From NCBI GenBank assembly GCA_910586655.1, contig CAJUIR010000003.1, forward strand, positions 118,552-182,551: a DNA stretch of 64,000 nt. The letters run 5' to 3'. Source of the stretch: an uncultured Christensenellaceae bacterium. Its GTDB lineage: Bacteria > Bacillota > Clostridia > Christensenellales > Borkfalkiaceae. The stretch's first letter is position 1. Every line of letters starts with the position of its first letter. The translations under genes were made by a program, and so were the position numbers. The notes beneath the pieces are model-generated. The model saw nothing but the letters and a program-made list of their open reading frames with translations, ran no database searches and had not been told where the DNA came from. Below are positions 60,150 through 64,000 of this stretch, piece by piece.

Positions 60150-60795
60150 AATTGCGCCGTCCATTCTGGCGGCAGACTTCGCCAATATGGGCGAAACGGT
60201 TAAAAAGTTGGAGCAATGCGGCGCGGATCTGATCCATTGCGACGTCATGGACGGAAATTTTGTACCGCCGATCACCTTCGGCGCGCAGATGGTAAAGCAG
60301 ATCCGTCCCTTTACCTTGCTTCCGCTCGATTGCCATCTGATGACGCTGCATCCCCAAACGCACGTCGAAGATTTCGTGAAAGCGGGGGCGGACGTCATTT
60401 CGGTTCACGTGGAGGCATGCGGCAAAAATACGGTTCCTTTACTGCGCGAAATAAAGCAATACAACGTCAAGGCTTCCGCCGTCATCAATCCCGAAACGGA
60501 CGCGGAACAAATTTTCGACTGTGTGGAAGAAGCCGATATGTTGCTTGTCATGAGCGTGCATCCCGGTTGGGGCGGTCAGAAATTTATTCCCGAAACGCTT
60601 GCAAAGTTGGAAAAGTTACGTTCTTTTTGTGTGAAAAACGGCAGAGGGGATTTGGACATCGAAGTGGACGGGGGAGTTACCGAGGAGAATGCGGGAGAAA
60701 TCGTGGCGGCGGGCGCCAACGTGCTTGTTGCCGGAAGTACCGTATTCCGTGCAGCCGATATGCGCGCGACCATTTCCCGTTTGCGCGGCGAGTGA
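60139..60795 (+). CDS. rpe: Ribulose-phosphate 3-epimerase
   Basis: 218 residues, TIM barrel. MNIKIAPSILAADFANMGE is the N-terminus; HCDVMDGNFVPPITFG and VMSVHPGWGGQKFIP carry metal and catalytic residues. It interconverts ribulose and xylulose 5-phosphates. AAAGGAG precedes ATG 60139, which lies within rlmN. Confidence 0.96.
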   Translation: MNIKIAPSILAADFANMGETVKKLEQCGADLIHCDVMDGNFVPPITFGAQMVKQIRPFTLLPLDCHLMTLHPQTHVEDFVKAGADVISVHVEACGKNTVPLLREIKQYNVKASAVINPETDAEQIFDCVEEADMLLVMSVHPGWGGQKFIPETLAKLEKLRSFCVKNGRGDLDIEVDGGVTEENAGEIVAAGANVLVAGSTVFRAADMRATISRLRGE

Positions 60796-60936
60796 GAATC
60801 AGACTGGAAAGGGATCGATCGCAAACAGGAAATTGTGAAGCCTAAGAGTCAGACGCAAACGCAGACAAAACGGCATATAATAGATTGCGGCGGTGCATTG
60901 CGGTGCGCGGCCGTCAAAAAATCGGGAGGAGTGAGT

Positions 60937-61005
60937 ATGTTTTTCTGTTTCAGACCGCCATATGCCCTTCGTTGTTTGCTTCGCGTCATTTTCAGAAACA
61001 AATGA
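60937..61005 (+). CDS. Small upstream ORF coupled to the dipeptidase gene
   Basis: A 22-codon frame starts at ATG 60937 behind a strong GGGAGGAG (60925-60932) and begins MFFCFRPPYALRC. Its TGA (61003-61005) overlaps the dipeptidase ATG (61002-61004) as ATGA. The dipeptidase has no SD of its own, so translation of the small ORF probably delivers ribosomes to it. The peptide has two cysteines and two leucines but no obvious stalling motif. Confidence 0.5.
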   Translation: MFFCFRPPYALRCLLRVIFRNK

Positions 61006-61937
61006 GATATTGCGATTTACATTGCGACGCTTTGACTAAAGAGCGTGATTTTCAAGTTACCAAAGAAAATTTAACGGCGGGCGGGTGCTATTTGCAATGC
61101 TTTGCCGCTTTTATTTCCGTGCGGAAAGACAGGTACGATTCTGCGCTGACGCTTTGCGACCGATTCGATGCGCTCTGCAAAGAAGAAGGGTACCATCCAG
61201 TACGGCGCTCTGCCGATTTGAAAGAGAATGCGGTCAACGCCCTTCTTACGGTGGAGGAGGGCGGCGCGATCGAGGGCGATTTGCAGAAGTTGGACGTTCT
61301 GTATGAACGCGGCGTTCGGATGATGACGCTCACCTGGAACTATCCCAACGAAATCGGATTCCCCAATTTTCCCGATTTTGAGTCTCTCAAAGAGGGGAAA
61401 TTACCCTTTACGGCGCGCGAAACTTCGCGCGGACTTACGGAGTTCGGGCGCGAGACCGTAGAGCGCATGAATTTGCTCGGCATGCTGGCGGACGTTTCGC
61501 ACGGAAGCGACAAACTGTTTTACGACGTTGCGGAAATTTGCGGCAGGGCGAGTATTCCGTTTGTCGCCAGTCATTCGGGCGCGGATTCCGTTTACGCCTG
61601 CGCCCGCAATCTGACCGACAAGCAGTTGCGTGTCCTCGGCGATCTCGGCGGAGTCGTCGGGTTGGATTTCTGCGCCGACTTTTTATCGGGCGATCTTTCG
61701 GTTAAGGGGCAGAAAGACGCGATCCTTGCGCATGCGCGCGCAATCGTGAACGCAGGCGGAGAGGACGTGCTGGCGCTGGGCAGCGATTTCGACGGGATCC
61801 CCGAAAATCCTTATCTGAAAAATCCTGCTTACATGCCCGATTTACTGGACGTATTCAGTCGGGAATTCGGAAGCCGGATTACAGAAAAAATCGCGCGGAA
61901 CAATTTCCTGCGCGTATTTCAAAAAGTATGTCACTGA
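61002..61937 (+). CDS. Membrane dipeptidase (M19 family)
   Basis: 311 residues. The metal ligands are in DLHCDAL (H7, D9), the bridging glutamate in LTVEEGG, and histidines in DVSHGS and ASHSG; SDFDGIP near the end also fits. It would cleave dipeptides, possibly D-amino-acid-containing ones. ATG 61002 gives the conserved N-terminus; the in-frame extension to 60885 has no start with a ribosome binding site. Translation probably depends on the upstream small ORF. Confidence 0.88.
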   Translation: MRYCDLHCDALTKERDFQVTKENLTAGGCYLQCFAAFISVRKDRYDSALTLCDRFDALCKEEGYHPVRRSADLKENAVNALLTVEEGGAIEGDLQKLDVLYERGVRMMTLTWNYPNEIGFPNFPDFESLKEGKLPFTARETSRGLTEFGRETVERMNLLGMLADVSHGSDKLFYDVAEICGRASIPFVASHSGADSVYACARNLTDKQLRVLGDLGGVVGLDFCADFLSGDLSVKGQKDAILAHARAIVNAGGEDVLALGSDFDGIPENPYLKNPAYMPDLLDVFSREFGSRITEKIARNNFLRVFQKVCH

Positions 61938-61945
61938 TTTTAATA

Positions 61946-61983
61946 TGCAAAAACGCCGCGTCGGATCACGCGGCGTTTTTGCA
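61946..61983. terminator. Bidirectional terminator between the dipeptidase and LRR genes
   Basis: TGCAAAAACGCCGCG (61946-61960) pairs with CGCGGCGTTTTTGCA (61969-61983) over 15 bases, giving T-runs on both strands. Confidence 0.92.
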
Positions 61984-61988
61984 TTGTT

Positions 61989-63320
61989 TTATCGTATCAG
62001 ATCACCGTCGGAGCAATGCACGGTATAATGTTCTGGAAACGCGCTGCGTCGGCTTCCTTTGCAGACCGATTCCCAATTTTCCCGTGTTTTTATGTAACGG
62101 AGATGTGCGGGCGCGGCGCAGGCGGAAAACGCTTCCCAGCCGATCGAGAGAACGCCGCCGCCGATCGTAATGCGTTCCAGACGGTTGCACCGAAAAAAAG
62201 CGCGGTAGCCTATTTTTTCGACGCTGTTGGGGATTGCGATCCCCGTCAGACTTTCGCAACCGTAAAATGCGGCGCCTTCGATTGCCGTTACGTTGTTGCC
62301 AATCGTGACCACCGCAAGGCGCCGGCAATTCCGGAACGCCGAATCACCGACGGTCAACACGCTGTCGGGGACGGTGATCCCGATCAGTCTTTCGCATTCG
62401 GCAAACGCGTAGTTCCCGATTTTTTGTACGCCGTCGGGAATTATAATGCGTTCCAGACGGTTGCAGGCATAAAATGCGCTCCCCGCAATTTGCGTTACGC
62501 CGTCGGGGATGATGCTGTTGTCGCAACCCGAATACAAGATTTTTCCGTCTTTGGAAAGCAGACAGTTTCCGACGCTTTTGTAGTTGGGGTTATCCTGATC
62601 CACAACGATCCGTTTCACTTCGCTGCAAGCAGTAAACGCATTGTTTCCGATCTCGGTGATATTTGCGGGAAGACAAATTTCCGCAAGAGCACGGCATCCG
62701 AAAAAGGCTTCGTTGCCGATTTTTTTGATTTCGGAAGAAAGGGATAATCGTTTCAATCCGACGCAGCCCCAGAAAGCGTGGTCGCCGATTTCGGATAACG
62801 TATCCGGAAAAGAGAAATCCGTCAAGGACGCGCAGGCGTAGAACGCAGCGCGGCCGACGGTTTTGATCAGGTTGCCTGTTTTGACGGAAGTCAGCGAAGT
62901 ACAGCCGTAAAAAGCATAGTTTCCGATCTCCTTCACACTATCTGGCAGGATAACGGAGAGGAGATGACTGCACCCTTCGAATGCGGAGTCGGATACCGCA
63001 ACAACGGGTTTGCCGTTATACTCGGCGGCAACGGTGATTTTTTGGTCGGTACAGACGCCTTTCATCACCGAGTAAGCCGTAATTTTGCCCTTTTCTTTGA
63101 TTGCGGAATAATAAAGCCCTTTGCTCGGCGGGAAAACGGGTTGCGTTACGACGCGGTCTGCTCCGGAAGGGAATGCGTATCCGCATTCGGTACAGAATTT
63201 TACGCTGTTTTCCTGAATCGCGCCGCAGTTCGGGCAGGATTTTTCTTCCTGCCGTTTTGTTCCGCATTCCGGACAATACTTTCCCTCGTGCCGTGTGCCG
63301 CAGTTGGGGCATCCGTACAT
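61989..63320 (-). CDS. Double zinc-ribbon protein with BspA-type leucine-rich repeats
   Basis: 443 residues. Two zinc ribbons open the protein (C4, C7, C16, C19 and C29, C32, C43, C46), followed by a Pro-rich linker and about ten BspA/LRR_5 repeats of 22-24 residues of the type LTSVxIPDSVxxIGxxAFxGC. There is no signal peptide, so it is likely intracellular or membrane-associated, unlike the surface-bound BspA. ATG 63320 has AGAGGT upstream; the longer frame from 63536 would run through the structured leader. It is probably controlled by that leader. Confidence 0.85.
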   Translation of the reverse strand: MYGCPNCGTRHEGKYCPECGTKRQEEKSCPNCGAIQENSVKFCTECGYAFPSGADRVVTQPVFPPSKGLYYSAIKEKGKITAYSVMKGVCTDQKITVAAEYNGKPVVAVSDSAFEGCSHLLSVILPDSVKEIGNYAFYGCTSLTSVKTGNLIKTVGRAAFYACASLTDFSFPDTLSEIGDHAFWGCVGLKRLSLSSEIKKIGNEAFFGCRALAEICLPANITEIGNNAFTACSEVKRIVVDQDNPNYKSVGNCLLSKDGKILYSGCDNSIIPDGVTQIAGSAFYACNRLERIIIPDGVQKIGNYAFAECERLIGITVPDSVLTVGDSAFRNCRRLAVVTIGNNVTAIEGAAFYGCESLTGIAIPNSVEKIGYRAFFRCNRLERITIGGGVLSIGWEAFSACAAPAHLRYIKTRENWESVCKGSRRSAFPEHYTVHCSDGDLIR

Positions 63321-63334
63321 TGTGTTACCTCTGT

Positions 63335-63490
63335 AAAATAAAAAAGTGTGTTTCCGAAACGGAAACACACGCACGGTATCTCCGATTTCGTTACCACACG
63401 AACTTATACATAAAAGACTATAAGATAATAGAGATACACAATGCCCTAGTATTGTGTACCTTATAGCCGAAATTATGCAGTTCGTGTGGT
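63335..63490 (-). ncRNA. Structured leader or small RNA with intrinsic terminator (element 2)
   Basis: Read on the minus strand. P1 is ACCACACGAACU (63490-63479) with AGUUCGUGUGGU (63404-63393), 12 pairs. P2 is CUAUAAG (63466-63460) with CUUAUAG (63424-63418). P3 is GUACACAAU (63459-63451) with AUUGUGUAU (63442-63434). AUAAUUUCG (63476-63468) lies in the bulge between P1 and P2. A linker of about 22 bases with CGGAG leads to the terminator GUGUGUUUCCG (63370-63360) / CGGAAACACAC (63356-63346) and UUUUUUAUUUU. CGGA of the linker can pair with UCCG of the terminator arm. Same plan as element 1. Confidence 0.6.
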
Positions 63491-63496
63491 ACTTGA

Positions 63497-63525
63497 AGTA
63501 TAACACAAGGCGGCTCAATATGCAA
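63497..63525 (-). promoter_or_regulatory. Promoter of structured element 2
   Basis: Minus strand TTGCAT (63525-63520), 17 bases, TATACT (63502-63497). The start point, 63490, is the first base of stem P1. Confidence 0.65.
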
Positions 63526-63560
63526 GCGAAATCCAAAAAAAAGCATTTGAATGAGTATGA

Positions 63561-63590
63561 AAAAAGAGCCGCTGAATTCAGCGGCTCTTT
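63561..63590 (-). terminator. Terminator of rpmB
   Basis: The 22-base palindrome GAGCCGCTGAATTCAGCGGCTC minus its flanks lies at 63566-63587; on the minus strand it is followed by TTTTTTC. Confidence 0.85.
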
Positions 63591-63606
63591 TCAAAGTTCA
63601 AAAAAA

Positions 63607-63795
63607 TTAAACGCGTTCGATTTTATCGCTTTTCAGGCATCTTGCGCACACATAGTCGTTTACGACTTTTCCTTCCTGCAAATAAGAAACTTTTTGTACG
63701 TTTGCCTTAAATGCTCTCTTTGTTTTGCGGTGGGAGTGGCTTACGTTGTTTCCCGACATTTGACCTTTTCCGCAAATACTGCATACTCTCGACAT
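63607..63795 (-). CDS. rpmB: 50S ribosomal protein bL28, zinc-binding type
   Basis: 62 residues. CSIC near the start and CARC near the end give the four zinc cysteines; SGNNVSHSHRKTKRAFKANV is the family signature. GGAGGTGA precedes the ATG. It has its own promoter and terminator. Confidence 0.96.
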   Translation of the reverse strand: MSRVCSICGKGQMSGNNVSHSHRKTKRAFKANVQKVSYLQEGKVVNDYVCARCLKSDKIERV

Positions 63796-63862
63796 ATCTT
63801 CACCTCCGATGGGTATTTCATTTAAAATTCATGATGCGTAAATATACTGCAATCCATAAGCA

Positions 63863-63891
63863 ATCATACCAAAAGGGAAAGAAAAAATCAA
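63863..63891 (-). promoter_or_regulatory. Promoter of rpmB
   Basis: Minus strand TTGATT (63891-63886), 17 bases, TATGAT (63868-63863). Leader about 61 bases. Confidence 0.7.
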
Positions 63892-63961
63892 TTATTTTCA
63901 CCGTGTTTTTCCGAAAAATTTTCTTGTATTTATAAAATTTTTTACAATATGTTGTTCTACA

Positions 63962-63996
63962 ATGGACTTGTCAGATTAAGACAAGCCCATTTTTTT
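63962..63996 (+). terminator. Orphan plus-strand terminator-like hairpin
   Basis: ATGG-A-CTTGTC (63962-63972) pairs with GACAAG-C-CCAT (63980-63990) with one mismatch, then seven T. No plus-strand gene ends here. Confidence 0.5.
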
Positions 63997-64000
63997 ATCG

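Noticed and set aside
60885..61001. Longer start of the dipeptidase
   Set aside because: The extension contains no start codon with an SD in frame; the strong SD there belongs to another frame, the small upstream ORF.
62016..62747. 243-codon plus-strand frame
   Set aside because: It is antisense to the LRR repeats, whose periodic codons produce long open frames on both strands.

Overview
The window reads as the chromosome of a low-to-middle GC Gram-positive bacterium of the class Clostridia (Bacillota). The grounds are the uninterrupted S10-spc-alpha ribosomal cluster with zinc-binding uS14, uS4 and bL36, strong GGAGG ribosome binding sites, consensus sigma-A promoters that almost always have a 17-base spacer, a fermentative pta-ackA pair with an iron-dependent alcohol dehydrogenase, and a yicC-gmk-rpoZ-priA-def-fmt-rsmB-rlmN-rpe operon. 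There is no tRNA, rRNA, CRISPR array, prophage or intact transposon. Finer taxonomy cannot be read from the sequence alone.

Layout. 1-362: the end of a TtcA-like tRNA thiolation gene. 545-13297: a consensus promoter, a structured leader with a terminator-like hairpin, and rpsJ to rpmJ including secY, adk, map and infA. 13305-16492: a second perfect promoter and rpsM-rpsK-rpsD-rpoA-rplQ, closed by a strong terminator. 16.6-22.7 kb: mrp, an alcohol dehydrogenase, an anchored YegP-like protein and two FAD proteins. 22.8-30.3 kb: tmcAL, pta-ackA, yceD-rpmF and a copper operon csoR-copA with its own operator. 30.3-37.4 kb: a structured non-coding leader, an ArsR-like regulator, uvrC, a U32 protein and mutS2. 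37.4-42.8 kb: ylxY-like and M16 genes, two DNA-repair genes and acpP, flanked by two inverted copies of a cassette-like coding element. 42.8-48.0 kb: two membrane proteins, phosphoglucomutase, a TIM-barrel isomerase, rpsU and an unknown protein. 48.1-52.4 kb: pcrA and ligA. 52.4-60.8 kb: the yicC-to-rpe operon. 60.9-64.0 kb: a dipeptidase behind a small upstream ORF, a zinc-ribbon leucine-rich-repeat protein behind a second structured leader, and rpmB.

Most of the window is housekeeping: translation, transcription, secretion, DNA repair, rRNA and tRNA modification, and acetate production. Three things stand out. First, two structured leaders (30324-30490 and 63335-63490, minus strand) share architecture and short sequence motifs. 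Each begins at the predicted transcription start, folds as a long rod with an AUAAUUUCG motif on its 5' side, and ends in an intrinsic terminator just before a ribosome binding site; they may be a new attenuator or riboswitch-like class. Second, two protein-coding cassettes have nearly identical ends, including a 113-base perfectly identical segment in inverted orientation, but divergent middles and no proper gene start. Third, several genes (uvrC, pcrA, an FAD oxidoreductase, nearly yceD) have their -10 box exactly where a leaderless mRNA would need it. The copper ATPase carries a fused CopZ domain with its own internal ribosome binding site and an altered DKTGT motif.
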